Shown here piece after piece: positions 43,274 to 52,765 of a stretch of 64,000 nt of DNA. The notes under the pieces are model-generated. The model searched no databases. It worked only from the letters and a program-made list of their open reading frames with translations, and was not told the DNA's origin. Origin of the DNA: Bacillus massilinigeriensis (GTDB lineage Bacteria > Bacillota > Bacilli > Bacillales > Cytobacillaceae); contig NZ_LT630004.1 in assembly GCF_900111815.1 (NCBI RefSeq), positions 905,671 to 969,670 on the forward strand, written 5' to 3'. The position numbers and the translations under genes are program-made. Within the stretch, counting starts at the first letter, position 1. The number at the start of each line of letters is the position of its first letter.

Positions 43274-43339
43274 AAAAAAACAAACGCTTTTACGCATAAA
43301 AGCGTTTAAGTGAAAAAGTAAATGACGGGGGAAACAGAT

Positions 43340-44734
43340 ATGCAGCAACGACAAAAGGAACTTGCAATCAATCCTGCTGAGGCAGCAATACTTACACTAA
43401 TTCTATTGGCATGCATATCATATTGCATCATCGTGCTTGAATTAGTACCGCACGTACCAGTAGTTTTTGCCATTATGGGCCTTTTCGTGTATGGAATGTT
43501 GAAAAAAGTTCCAGTCCGTTCCCTTGAAGCAGGGCTTACAGAAGGAGCAAAAACAGGACTTGGAGCCATCATGATTTTCTTTTTTATCGGTCTTCTGATA
43601 TCGAGCTGGATGGCAAGTGGCACCATTCCTACCTTTATGTATTATTCTTTTGAATTACTTTCAGGTAAATGGTTTTATGCCATGACATTTGTTATCACTA
43701 CAGCTATAGGACTTAGCATTGGAAGTTCCTTAACGACTTCTGCCACTGTAGGAGCTTCCTTTGTTGCCGTTGCAGTAGCGATGGGGATTTCCCCGGCAAT
43801 AACAGCAGGGGCAGTAGTTTCAGGGGCGTTCTTTGGAGATAAGATGTCGCCGCTCTCTGATACGACAACGCTTGCTTCTTCCACTCTAAAAGTAGATTTA
43901 TTTGAGCATATTAAGAATATGACATGGACAACCATCCCGGCATTTATCCTGTCGTTAGTTATGTTTATCTTCTTGTCGCCGGACGATCCAGGTGCCGGCT
44001 TTGAGAAAGTATCGACGATAAAACAAGAACTTGTGGCTATGAATCTTGTTCATTGGTATTCTCTTATCCCGTTTTTCCTTCTCGCTGCCCTGGCAATAAA
44101 GAAAGTTCCTGCGATTATTACGCTCGGATTAGGAACAGTTTCTGCATTGCTTATAGCCCTATTTATTTCCGAACCGGGAAAGTATAACGAACTGTTGATG
44201 TCGCTTTTTTCTGGTTACAAAGCAGAAACAAAAGTGGATGAAGTAGCTTCATTGCTTTCAAGAGGCGGACTTGAGAGTATGATGTTTTCGGTTTCTCTCG
44301 TCCTGCTAGCCCTTTCCATGGGCGGTCTCTTATTTCGATTAGGGATTATTCCGGCACTATTGAAAGGTATCAGCAGGGGATTGGAAAGTACGGCTGTTTT
44401 ATTTAGTTCAGCAGCAGCTACTTCCATCGGAATCAATTTTCTTCTAGGGGAACAGTATTTATCCATCATCCTCACGGCAAATACGTATGAAGATCATTTT
44501 CTGAAAGCAGGACTTCATCCGAAAAATCTTTCAAGAATTCTGGAGGATGCCGGAACAGTAGTTAATCCCCTTGTGCCATGGGGGGTCTGTGGGGTTTTTT
44601 TGACACAGGTTCTTGGAGTTCCAACCATTGAATATTTGCCATTTGCGTTCTTTTGCCTGCTTTCTCCTATCATGACCATTCTTGCGGGAATTACAGGTAA
44701 AACAGTGACAAGGCTAACTAATAGATTGGAATAA
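43340..44734 (+). CDS. nhaC: Na+/H+ antiporter NhaC
   Basis: A 464-residue membrane antiporter with about 11-12 helices. GLSIGSSLTTSATVGASFVAVAVAMG and GAFFGDKMSPLSDTTTLAS are NhaC-family signatures with the ion-binding Asp residues. The C-terminal half has EDAGTVVNPLVPWGVCG. ATG after GGGGGAAA is used. It exchanges internal sodium (or carries malate/lactate in some relatives) for protons. The 5' leader hairpin hints at regulation of mRNA stability. Confidence 0.9.
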   Translation: MQQRQKELAINPAEAAILTLILLACISYCIIVLELVPHVPVVFAIMGLFVYGMLKKVPVRSLEAGLTEGAKTGLGAIMIFFFIGLLISSWMASGTIPTFMYYSFELLSGKWFYAMTFVITTAIGLSIGSSLTTSATVGASFVAVAVAMGISPAITAGAVVSGAFFGDKMSPLSDTTTLASSTLKVDLFEHIKNMTWTTIPAFILSLVMFIFLSPDDPGAGFEKVSTIKQELVAMNLVHWYSLIPFFLLAALAIKKVPAIITLGLGTVSALLIALFISEPGKYNELLMSLFSGYKAETKVDEVASLLSRGGLESMMFSVSLVLLALSMGGLLFRLGIIPALLKGISRGLESTAVLFSSAAATSIGINFLLGEQYLSIILTANTYEDHFLKAGLHPKNLSRILEDAGTVVNPLVPWGVCGVFLTQVLGVPTIEYLPFAFFCLLSPIMTILAGITGKTVTRLTNRLE

Positions 44735-44738
44735 ACAA

Positions 44739-44766
44739 AGGCTGCCGATATTGGCGGCCTTTTTTG
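44739..44766 (+). terminator. Rho-independent terminator after nhaC
   Basis: AGGCTGCCGAT ... TTGGCGGCCTTTTTT; GC-rich stem with T6. Confidence 0.85.
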
Positions 44767-44878
44767 CAGGATTTCAAGAGAAAAAAACTAAAATAAACCT
44801 TCATCAAGTATTAAGCATGGAAGGAATAGGATGAATCGATTACAATAGATGTTGCAGTAGTCTGAAAGGAGCTAGGTT

Positions 44879-47800
44879 ATGAAAATAAGCGATTTTTCGA
44901 TCAGGAGACCGGTCTTTACCATTGTGACCATGTTTCTTGTTCTTGTCCTAGGAGCAGTTTCGCTCTTGAATATTCCTCTTAAACTCATTCCTGAAATTAC
45001 TCCTCCTGTGGGAGTAGTGGTAACAAACTATAGCGGTGCAAGCCCTCAGGAGGTTGTCGAAAAAGTAACGAAACCGCTAGAAGCGAATCTAGCAACCACT
45101 CCCGGTATCAAGACGATGACTTCGACTTCCCAGGAAGGATCTAATCTTATCCTGATGGAGTTTTCCTGGTCGACGGATATCGAAGAAGTACAGGATGAAA
45201 TATTGCAAAGGATCGACTCAGCTCAGCTTCCTGATGATTCGGAAAAGCCAAGGTTTCTAAAGTTCGATCCATCCCAGTTTCCAATCATTCAGCTCTCTCT
45301 CCGCTCAGATGGAAACAGCGATGTTCTCAGGGAACTTGCAGAAGACTTAAAGCTTCAGCTCTCAAAAGTAGATGGTGTGGCGAGTGTCAACCTGTCGGGT
45401 ACCTCAGTGAAAGAGGTGAAGGTAGGCCTTGATCAAGAAAAATTAAAGCTTTATCGATTAAGTCAGTCTGAAGTCGTGAATATAATCCGAGCGAACAATG
45501 TATCCATGCCTGGAGATCCTATTTTGACAGAAGGAAAAGAACTCACGACAAGAATCATCAGCTCGATGGATTCCATTGACAGCTTGAAGAATCTCGCCGT
45601 GACAAGTGAACCACAGACAGGAAAAAAAATTCTTCTTTCCGACATTGCAAATGTCTCGCTTGAGAAGAAGGATGATCGTACCATTACGCGAACAAATCAA
45701 TCGCCTTCGGTTCTCTTGAGCGTGCTTCAGCAATCCGATGCTAACACAGCTGCCGTCTCTAAGGATTTTACGCAAGAGCTTGAGAAGCTGTTGAAGAAGG
45801 ATAAATACGATGGAATAGAATCAGAGGTAATGTTTGATCAGGGGGATTATATAAAGCTTGCAATCGGAAATATTTCTAACTCGCTTTATGTTGGCGGAGC
45901 TCTTGCGATGGTTGTGCTTTTCCTCTTCCTGCGTAACGTAAAAAGCCCGCTGATCATCGGAGTGGCAATTCCTTATTCTGTTATTTTTACGTTTGTGCTA
46001 ATGTTTTTCTCCGATTTTACACTTAACATTATGACTCTTGGGGGCCTTGCACTAGGCATTGGAATGCTTGTAGATAACGCCATTGTGGTAATAGAGAATA
46101 TTTATCGGCACCTTTCGATGGGAAAAGATTCAAAAAAGGCAGCCTTCGATGGCACGAAGGAGGTAGGCGGAGCAATCACAGCCTCAACGCTTACTACTGT
46201 TGCCGTTTTCTTGCCAGTCGTTTTTATCTCCGGGATCATTGGTGAATTGTTTACTGAATTTGCTATGACTATCTCGTTCAGCCTATTGGCATCGTTAATC
46301 GTAGCGCTGACTGTCATACCAATGCTCGCAGGCCGGCTTTTGAAAGCACCTAAAAAAAACATGGAAGCGAGAAGGCAACGTTCAAAGCCGATGCGCTTTC
46401 TTGAGAATGCCATCCGCTGGAGTTTGAGACACCGAGCAATTCTTTTGGTTTCCACCCTTGTATTGCTTATTGCAGGCGGAATTGGTCTTACTAGGGTTGG
46501 AACACAATTTTTGCCGCCTTCAGATGAAGGATTCTTTACTGTCAGCGTAAAACTGGAAAACGGTTCAGCACTTTCTGAAACAGAAAAAGTGATGAAGACA
46601 CTTGAAGAGAGACTGAAAAAAGAAAAAGACGCTGAAGTTTATGTTTCTCTTATTGGAACTACTCAGGAATCATCTTTTAGAGGCTCTACTGAGTCAAAAG
46701 TAGGAGAACTATACGTAAAGATGAAGGAACTGAAGGATAGGAAAAGAAGTACATTTGAGTTTGTGGACGACGTAAAGAAAGATATGGAGAAGGCTGCAAA
46801 GGCTGCCAATCCAACTGCTGAAGTTTCTTTTAGTATGCAGTCTACTAGTGGCTCGAGTCCCAATACCCTTACTTTCAGCGTAAAGGATACGGACAAGAAA
46901 CGTCTAGATGAAGCAATTGACAGCATCTATCAGGCTCTGCGGAATCTTGAAGATGTTAATGAACTTTCCACAGATAGAATGGATGAAGTGGAAGAAGTGC
47001 AAATCAATATAAACCGTGAGAAAACCCTTGCACAAGGATTGCTTCCAGCCCAAATTGCGCAAGTTGTCAACGATGTTACTAGGGGAAGTATGGCAACGCA
47101 ACTAGTGGATGAGAATGGTTCTGTCAACGGAGTGATTGTCGAATATGACAAGAAGGTCACAGAAAATATTGATGGACTGAAAGGATTGCAAATCAAAAAG
47201 AGTGACGGAAGTTATATTCCGCTGGAAGCTGTTGCAGATATCGTGAAGGGTAGCGGTCCTGTGAGTATTCAGAGAATAAACCAACAGGATGCTGTTCAAT
47301 TCACACTAAAGTATAAGTCTTCCACAAACCTTGGCCAGATTTCGAAAAAAGTAGATAAAAAGATCGAAAAATTAAATCTTGACGAAGGTACAGAGGTTAC
47401 TTTTAGCGGTGATAGGGAGCTGCTAGAGTCCTCCATCGATGATTTGATGCTTGCACTCGGCTTGTCTGTGTTGTTCGTATATCTTGTAATGGCAGCTCAG
47501 TTTGAATCGTTAAAATATCCTTTTGTCATCATGTTTACAATGCCGCTGATGATGATTGGAGTTGGGGCCGCACTTGTCTTCACCAACACACCTGTGAGTC
47601 TGACGGCTATTATCGGGGTTATCGTTCTTTCCGGTATTGTCGTAAACAATGCGATTGTTATAGTCGATTATATCAATCAGCGGAAAAGAGCAGGTTTTAC
47701 GACATATGAAGCAATCATTGATTCGGTAAAAGACAGGGTAAGGCCGATCCTGATGACCGCCTTGACGACAATACTCGGTCTTGTTCCACTAGCTCTCGGG

Positions 47801-48154
47801 GTTGGAGAGGGAACAGAAATGAACCAGCCGATGGGCATTGTAGTAATTGGGGGGCTTATCAGCAGTACTTTCCTTACGTTGTTTATCATTCCGATCGTAT
47901 ACAGCCTTTTTGATAAAGAGACGAGGAATATGAATAAGATGTATGCGACACCGGATGGTCATCTTGTACCAGGTTACATTCTAAAAGGCAAAAAGCGGTA
48001 TGTACCAGAGGAACTCCGCAGAGGTGCAGAAGAAAGTGATAGGAATGAGACCGCTTTGGAAGAACGGTATGGGAAATATTCAAAAGAGGAAATGGCAGTT
48101 ATGCTCGAAGAACTGAAAAGGTTATTACAAGACGGCACCGGAAAAAGTAATTAG
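44879..48154 (+). CDS. RND-family efflux transporter (SwrC/AcrB-like)
   Basis: A 1091-residue proton-driven exporter: 12 helices, with two large extracellular loops after TM1 and TM7. N terminus FSIRRPVFTIVTMFLVLVLG; TM4 has GIGMLVDNAIVVIENIY with the proton-relay Asp near residue 399. The long C-terminal tail after SLFDKETRN is soluble. Related to SwrC of B. subtilis, which exports surfactin and other amphiphiles. No membrane-fusion partner is adjacent, as usual in Gram-positives. AAAGGAG ribosome site. Its length slightly exceeds SwrC. Confidence 0.92.
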   Translation: MKISDFSIRRPVFTIVTMFLVLVLGAVSLLNIPLKLIPEITPPVGVVVTNYSGASPQEVVEKVTKPLEANLATTPGIKTMTSTSQEGSNLILMEFSWSTDIEEVQDEILQRIDSAQLPDDSEKPRFLKFDPSQFPIIQLSLRSDGNSDVLRELAEDLKLQLSKVDGVASVNLSGTSVKEVKVGLDQEKLKLYRLSQSEVVNIIRANNVSMPGDPILTEGKELTTRIISSMDSIDSLKNLAVTSEPQTGKKILLSDIANVSLEKKDDRTITRTNQSPSVLLSVLQQSDANTAAVSKDFTQELEKLLKKDKYDGIESEVMFDQGDYIKLAIGNISNSLYVGGALAMVVLFLFLRNVKSPLIIGVAIPYSVIFTFVLMFFSDFTLNIMTLGGLALGIGMLVDNAIVVIENIYRHLSMGKDSKKAAFDGTKEVGGAITASTLTTVAVFLPVVFISGIIGELFTEFAMTISFSLLASLIVALTVIPMLAGRLLKAPKKNMEARRQRSKPMRFLENAIRWSLRHRAILLVSTLVLLIAGGIGLTRVGTQFLPPSDEGFFTVSVKLENGSALSETEKVMKTLEERLKKEKDAEVYVSLIGTTQESSFRGSTESKVGELYVKMKELKDRKRSTFEFVDDVKKDMEKAAKAANPTAEVSFSMQSTSGSSPNTLTFSVKDTDKKRLDEAIDSIYQALRNLEDVNELSTDRMDEVEEVQININREKTLAQGLLPAQIAQVVNDVTRGSMATQLVDENGSVNGVIVEYDKKVTENIDGLKGLQIKKSDGSYIPLEAVADIVKGSGPVSIQRINQQDAVQFTLKYKSSTNLGQISKKVDKKIEKLNLDEGTEVTFSGDRELLESSIDDLMLALGLSVLFVYLVMAAQFESLKYPFVIMFTMPLMMIGVGAALVFTNTPVSLTAIIGVIVLSGIVVNNAIVIVDYINQRKRAGFTTYEAIIDSVKDRVRPILMTALTTILGLVPLALGVGEGTEMNQPMGIVVIGGLISSTFLTLFIIPIVYSLFDKETRNMNKMYATPDGHLVPGYILKGKKRYVPEELRRGAEESDRNETALEERYGKYSKEEMAVMLEELKRLLQDGTGKSN

Positions 48155-48159
48155 TCTAG

Positions 48160-48202
48160 GGGCATCCAGTAAGGCGATTTTTCGCTTATTGGATGCCATT
48201 TT
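48160..48202 (+). terminator. Rho-independent terminator
   Basis: GGCATCCAGTAA / TTATTGGATGCC (with GGCGA/TCGC extension) followed by ATTTTAAT. Confidence 0.82.
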
Positions 48203-48237
48203 AATGTTTTGATAGAAGAGGAAAAGGAGATGTCTCA

Positions 48238-49779
48238 ATGAATGATGTCGAAGATAGAAAAATTCTCTCTGCATACTCACCAGCCACAGGAAAAAAACTT
48301 GCAGACATAGAAGTTACACCGTTAGAGCAAGTAGAGTCTTATTATAGAAGGTCTAGGGAGGCATTTGATAGGTGGAGCGGAAACATGACCGAAAGGATAA
48401 AGCTTCTGCGAAATTTAAAAAAAGTAATAATAACAGACATGGCCGAAATTGCCAAACAGATTTCGGGTGATACTGGAAAGCCTCTAACAGAAGCTATCGT
48501 TGCAGACATTATGCCTACCCTTGATGCAATCGACTATGTAATCCGTCATGGAGAAAAGGAAATAGGCCGGAAAAAAGTAGGTACTCCCCTTTTGTTGATC
48601 GGAAAAAAATCCTATATTGAGTATATGCCGAGGGGCGTTGTACTAGTCATATCCCCGTGGAACTATCCATTTCAGCTTGCGATGGTCCCGGTCATAAGTG
48701 CTCTTGCTGCTGGGAATACAGTTATCCTTAAACCATCAGAAGTGACGCCAATTGTGGGGAAATGTATGGAGCAGCTATTTAAAAAAGCATGGTATCCGGA
48801 AGGGGTAGTTCAAGTTGCTCATGGAGGAAAAGAATTAGGGGCTGCATTTACAAAAGGAAAGCCAGATTATATCTTTTTTACCGGCTCTGTAAGAACCGGT
48901 AGGATGATCCAAAAGCAAGCTGCAGAGGACTTAATCCCTACAACCTTGGAGCTGGGCGGTAAGGATCCGATGATTGTCTTTGCGGATGCCAACCTTGAGC
49001 GGGCAGCTAAGGGGGCTGCATGGGGAGCTTTCACAAATTGCGGTCAAGTTTGTATGAGTGCAGAGAGATTATATGTGGAAGAAGGGATATTTGATAAATT
49101 TCTCGTCCTCTTGAAAAAAGAAGTGGAATCTCTGATCCAAGGTGCTGGAAGTGATGATGACATCGGATCCATGACTTTTCAGGCACAAAAGCACATCGTT
49201 CGTGAGCAGTTAGATGAAGCACTTGAGAGGGGAGCTAAAATAGAAATTGGCCAAACACTAGAAAATTGGTCAGAGGATATGTACATAAAGCCGACAATCG
49301 TCACAGGTGTTTCACATGATATGAAAATCATTCAGGAAGAGACGTTTGGCCCCCTGCTGCCAGTTGTTCCTTTCCGGTCTGAAGAGGAGGCGGTAGGGTT
49401 AGCCAACGGCACAGAATTTGGCCTGAATGCAAGCGTTTGGTCAAAGGATATCGAGAAGGCTAGAAGAGTGGCTTCTAGACTAGTATCAGGTGCTGTTGTT
49501 ATAAATGATGTCATCGTGACAGTTGCAAATCACGGCCTTCCATTTGGCGGGGCAAAAAAAAGCGGTATTGGACGCTATCATGGGAGCGCTGGATTGCGGA
49601 TCTTTTGTCATGAGAAAGCAATTGTGGAGGATCGAGGCAGGAGAACGGCTGAAATTCAGTGGTACCCTTACCGGGGTAAGTATTTCTTGTTCTTGAACCT
49701 TTTCAAAAGTTATTTCAGTGAAAGAAGAGACTGGGTGACGTTTATTAAAAGTTATATAGCGCTAATTTTGTCACGGTAG
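48238..49779 (+). CDS. Aldehyde dehydrogenase
   Basis: A 513-residue NAD(P)-dependent aldehyde dehydrogenase. Nucleophile Cys272 (NCGQVCMSAERLYV), general base Glu238 (TTLELGGKDPM), nucleotide-binding FTGSVRTGRMIQ. The C terminus is extended by a hydrophobic/basic tail (YFLFLNLFKSYF ... SYIALILSR), which suggests membrane association as in fatty-aldehyde dehydrogenases. GAGATG lies upstream; the ribosome site AAAGGAGA is good. Substrate unknown. Confidence 0.88.
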   Translation: MNDVEDRKILSAYSPATGKKLADIEVTPLEQVESYYRRSREAFDRWSGNMTERIKLLRNLKKVIITDMAEIAKQISGDTGKPLTEAIVADIMPTLDAIDYVIRHGEKEIGRKKVGTPLLLIGKKSYIEYMPRGVVLVISPWNYPFQLAMVPVISALAAGNTVILKPSEVTPIVGKCMEQLFKKAWYPEGVVQVAHGGKELGAAFTKGKPDYIFFTGSVRTGRMIQKQAAEDLIPTTLELGGKDPMIVFADANLERAAKGAAWGAFTNCGQVCMSAERLYVEEGIFDKFLVLLKKEVESLIQGAGSDDDIGSMTFQAQKHIVREQLDEALERGAKIEIGQTLENWSEDMYIKPTIVTGVSHDMKIIQEETFGPLLPVVPFRSEEEAVGLANGTEFGLNASVWSKDIEKARRVASRLVSGAVVINDVIVTVANHGLPFGGAKKSGIGRYHGSAGLRIFCHEKAIVEDRGRRTAEIQWYPYRGKYFLFLNLFKSYFSERRDWVTFIKSYIALILSR

Positions 49780-50038
49780 GTTTAATGATTTCACTAAAAG
49801 TACAGATTTTTGGAGGATCATTAGGACCTGTCTTTTTACCTATGTTTTTTTTAATACCTGGACTGGATATAGGAATGTTCTTACGTGAAATGCGCACCTG
49901 ATGTAAAAAAGATAAAAAGAAATCAGAATGAACTGGAAAAATAATTTTATTTTTTCACCCCCAAAGCTTTTTCCCTCACCTCGTAACGTTTTAGTGAAAA
50001 GCGGCCGCTTACCAACATCATAGGTGGTAGGAAAGAAG

Positions 50039-50200
50039 ATGACATTATGTGAAATGATGAATGCTAGTTTTGAAATAATCGATGAAGAATCTGAAAAGGT
50101 TGCCGATAATAAAAAGGATGAAGCTGTAGCGGGTATTGAAAAAGACGATATTGTTGATGATCGTGTGGAGGAAGAAGGTACTAAAACAGTCAAAGAGTAA
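50039..50200 (+). CDS. Small acidic hypothetical protein
   Basis: A 53-residue acidic peptide (FEIIDEESEKVADNKKDEA ... DDIVDDRVEEEGTK). AGGAAAG lies three bases before the ATG. No homologous family is recognised. It sits alone between the aldehyde dehydrogenase and sigI. An ACCCCC motif about 80 bp upstream may be a promoter element, but I could not match a full consensus. Confidence 0.5.
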   Translation: MTLCEMMNASFEIIDEESEKVADNKKDEAVAGIEKDDIVDDRVEEEGTKTVKE

Positions 50201-50349
50201 CACCGAAGAAGGCAGCGGGCATGCAGAAAGGGGCCACAGATTAAAGGCAATAAGAATAAATAAACGAAGGCAAAGGGAAGGTTGAACCTCCTTGAACGAT
50301 AAAATCGGAAGATATCTTCACGGCTATCTTTTCGATGTCGAACCTACAT

Positions 50350-50376
50350 TATGAATTGACACCATATGCTATAATG
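50350..50376 (+). promoter_or_regulatory. Extended -10 promoter of sigI-rsgI
   Basis: TGCTATAAT with a good -10 and a TG extension; no matching -35 at 17 bp. A TTGACA lies too close (8 bp) to act as the -35 of this box. Confidence 0.5.
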
Positions 50377-50399
50377 TGGGGAGGAAAGAGGTGAGACCG

Positions 50400-51164
50400 A
50401 TGCTGAGTTTATTGTTCTTGGCGAAAAAGCCAAAACTTACGCTAGAAGAAAAGGTCGCCAAGATACAGCGGGGAGACCTGAAACTGAGGGATGATTTAAT
50501 TCGCTCATATAAACCTTTCATTGCAAAAACAGTATCTTCAGTATGCAAAAGATATATTAGCGATTCTGATGATGAATTTAGTATCGGGCTTATCGCTTTT
50601 AACGAGGCTATCCAAAAGTATACTCCTGAAAAAGGGAATTCCCTCCTCAGCTTTGCCGAAGTGCTTGTCAAGCGGAGGGTAATTGATTATATAAGGAAAC
50701 AGACGAAGAATCAGACGCTTAGCCTGAATGTGACGAATGATTCTTTTGAAGACGATATTCCTAGGAACTCAATTGAAGACGAACTGTCTATAGAGGATTT
50801 CAGGAAGAAGAGCGATGAAGAACAGAGAAGGGAAGAAATTATTCAGTTTCAACAAGTATTAAGGGAGTTTGACCTTTCTTTCAGCGATTTAGTCGAGCAA
50901 TCGCCGAAGCATGCAGATGCCCGCAAGAATGCTATGGAAGTGGCTTGGATCCTTTGTGAAAACGAAAAACTAAGGAATCTGCTACTTGAAAAGAAGCGCC
51001 TTCCCATCAAGCAGCTTGAAACGATGGTAGATGTCAGCAGGAAGACCGTAGAACGTAACAGAAAATACATTATTGCCGTCGCACTGATTTTAATTGGGGA
51101 CTATAATTATTTAAGGGACTACATAAAAGGGGTGCTCGAACATGAGAAAGGGAATCATCCTTGA
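50400..51164 (+). CDS. sigI: RNA polymerase sigma factor SigI
   Basis: A 254-residue sigma-70 family factor. Region 2 is at about 35-90 (YKPFIAKTVSSVCKRYI, DDEFSIGLIAFNEAIQKY), and a SigI-specific C-terminal domain follows with PIKQLETMVDVSRKTVERNRKYI as the DNA-binding helix-turn-helix. ATG after GAGGTGAGA. It is a heat-shock or cell-envelope sigma factor in Bacillus, kept inactive by RsgI. The 3' end overlaps rsgI by 23 bases. Confidence 0.93.
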   Translation: MLSLLFLAKKPKLTLEEKVAKIQRGDLKLRDDLIRSYKPFIAKTVSSVCKRYISDSDDEFSIGLIAFNEAIQKYTPEKGNSLLSFAEVLVKRRVIDYIRKQTKNQTLSLNVTNDSFEDDIPRNSIEDELSIEDFRKKSDEEQRREEIIQFQQVLREFDLSFSDLVEQSPKHADARKNAMEVAWILCENEKLRNLLLEKKRLPIKQLETMVDVSRKTVERNRKYIIAVALILIGDYNYLRDYIKGVLEHEKGNHP

Positions 51165-52317
51165 AGTCAATGATCTTTATGTGACATTGTTGACCCCTGA
51201 GGGCGAATTTATGAAAACACGCAAGCTTCGGAAGGAATACCCGCTTGGCGGTGAAATTCAGTTCTTACCGCTGGAGGAGGCAGCTCCTGCAATACGTAAG
51301 AAGCGTTTAGCCTTGACTGAAGCCTTTAAGAGGAGTAAAGCTGGGGCTCTCATTTCTGCAGTCATACTATTGTTTGCCTTTTCGGTGCCAATGTTTAACA
51401 ATAACCAAGTGTATGCATACTTGTCCATTGATGTAAATCCAAGCATAGAAATGGGTTTGAATGAAGACCTCAGAGTTGTAAAAATAAAAGCATACAATGA
51501 TGATGGAAAAACTGTTCTCTCGGGACTGAAGGAATGGAAAAGCAAAGATGCTAACACTGTTGCAGAAATGCTTCTTGAGCGGATGAAAGAACTTGGATAC
51601 ATGAAGAAGAACCATGATGTTCTGATAGCAACTGTTCCCGCCAAAAAGGGCAAAGCGGATAGCAAGCTGAAAAAGACAGTGAAAAAGATTAAAGCTGTCA
51701 CTAAGGAAGAGAACCTCCGTGTCACGGTCCTATCTGTTACAGAAAAGGAAAGGGAAATTGCAAAGAGCAAGGGTTTGACACCAGGTTTGTATAAAGAAAA
51801 CAAGCTTCATAAAGTGAACGAGAAGCATAGCAAAGAGATCCGTTCAAAAGGTTCACAAAACGTGAAGAAGGAAAGGACTCTACAAAAGCCTGCAGGAAAC
51901 CATGACAAACAGGGCGTAATAGTAACACCACAAGGTTCAAAGGAAGATGATAGCATTCTACGCAAGCAGGGGGAAGCAAGGCGGCCAGATACTTTGAATC
52001 CATCTATTCCAAGTGCTCAAGGGAATAATGGCTACTCAAAAGAAGAAACAAACCCAAACCATATTAGCGTTAAAAAGGAAGAGAACAAACAGCCGCCTGG
52101 ACAAGAAAAGGGCCAGCGGGAGAAAGATGCAAACAAGGCGGGAAAGGGCCTGGCCCCAAGCAACAGAGATTCGGATGGTCCTCGGCCTAAGAATTGGGAT
52201 AAACCTGGAAATGGATATGGCCGTGACAAAGAGAACAAAGGAAAAGCAAACGGTCAATTCAAGGATAAAAGCAACAAAAAAGGCAATGGACGGGAAAAAA
52301 ATAAAGGTCACGGTTAA
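51142..52317 (+). CDS. rsgI: Anti-sigma-I factor RsgI
   Basis: A 391-residue membrane anti-sigma factor. The cytoplasmic RsgI N-terminal domain (1-60, LEVNDLYVTLLTPEGEF) binds SigI. One transmembrane helix (about 67-84) is followed by the conserved extracellular YLSIDVNPSIEMGLNEDLRVV domain. The tail after residue ~215 is a long Lys/Asn/Gly-rich low-complexity stretch that could contact the wall. AAAGGGG ribosome site. Translational coupling to sigI fits 1:1 control. Confidence 0.93.
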   Translation: MRKGIILEVNDLYVTLLTPEGEFMKTRKLRKEYPLGGEIQFLPLEEAAPAIRKKRLALTEAFKRSKAGALISAVILLFAFSVPMFNNNQVYAYLSIDVNPSIEMGLNEDLRVVKIKAYNDDGKTVLSGLKEWKSKDANTVAEMLLERMKELGYMKKNHDVLIATVPAKKGKADSKLKKTVKKIKAVTKEENLRVTVLSVTEKEREIAKSKGLTPGLYKENKLHKVNEKHSKEIRSKGSQNVKKERTLQKPAGNHDKQGVIVTPQGSKEDDSILRKQGEARRPDTLNPSIPSAQGNNGYSKEETNPNHISVKKEENKQPPGQEKGQREKDANKAGKGLAPSNRDSDGPRPKNWDKPGNGYGRDKENKGKANGQFKDKSNKKGNGREKNKGHG

Positions 52318-52323
52318 TGAGTG

Positions 52324-52352
52324 AAGTCCGGAACAATTGTTCCGGACTTTTT
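52324..52352 (+). terminator. Rho-independent terminator after rsgI
   Basis: AGTCCGGAAC AATT GTTCCGGACT, a perfect palindrome followed by TTTTT. Confidence 0.93.
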
Positions 52353-52365
52353 CCATTGCTCTATA

Positions 52366-52569
52366 TTATTGTTGAGTTCTGCCTGATATTTCAGCTTGTG
52401 CCTGACGAACCAGTCTTTTCGTTATTTCTCCTCCAACGGAGCCATTTGCACGGGAGACAGTTTCTGAACCTAGCTGTACACCAAACTCTTGGGCGATTTC
52501 ATACTTGACTTGATCTAGAAATTGTTCAACTCCAGGTACAAGAAGCTTATTAGAATTGCTTGGCATCAT
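52366..52569 (-). CDS. sspD: Alpha/beta-type small acid-soluble spore protein
   Basis: A 67-residue DNA-binding spore protein. [23 protein letters not shown] carries the germination-protease cleavage site (YEIAQEF), and [17 protein letters not shown] is the family's C-terminal signature. AAGGAG precedes the ATG. It saturates spore DNA to protect against UV and heat. Placement after rsgI and before ktrD matches the sspD locus of B. subtilis; the symbol rests on that synteny. Confidence 0.92.
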   Translation of the reverse strand: MMPSNSNKLLVPGVEQFLDQVKYEIAQEFGVQLGSETVSRANGSVGGEITKRLVRQAQAEISGRTQQ

Positions 52570-52765
52570 TTTCAACTCCTTGGTCTTTTACCAGAGGATA
52601 TCCTCTGTACTTTTATTTTCTTCGCTATTCCTTTCTTTCATGCATGGCAAATTTTATTAAGTATTAGAAGTGAGATTATTTAGCTTTAAAAATAAAGTGT
52701 GTTGGGCTATTATTGAAATTAATGTTTCTCACTAACATAGGAAGTCTGCAGAAAGGAATTTGAAT

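Noticed and set aside
49960-50000. SigI-dependent promoter (ACCCCC ... CGTA) before the small acidic ORF
   Set aside because: The -35-like ACCCCC is present but the expected CGAA -10 at the right spacing is not; too weak to call.
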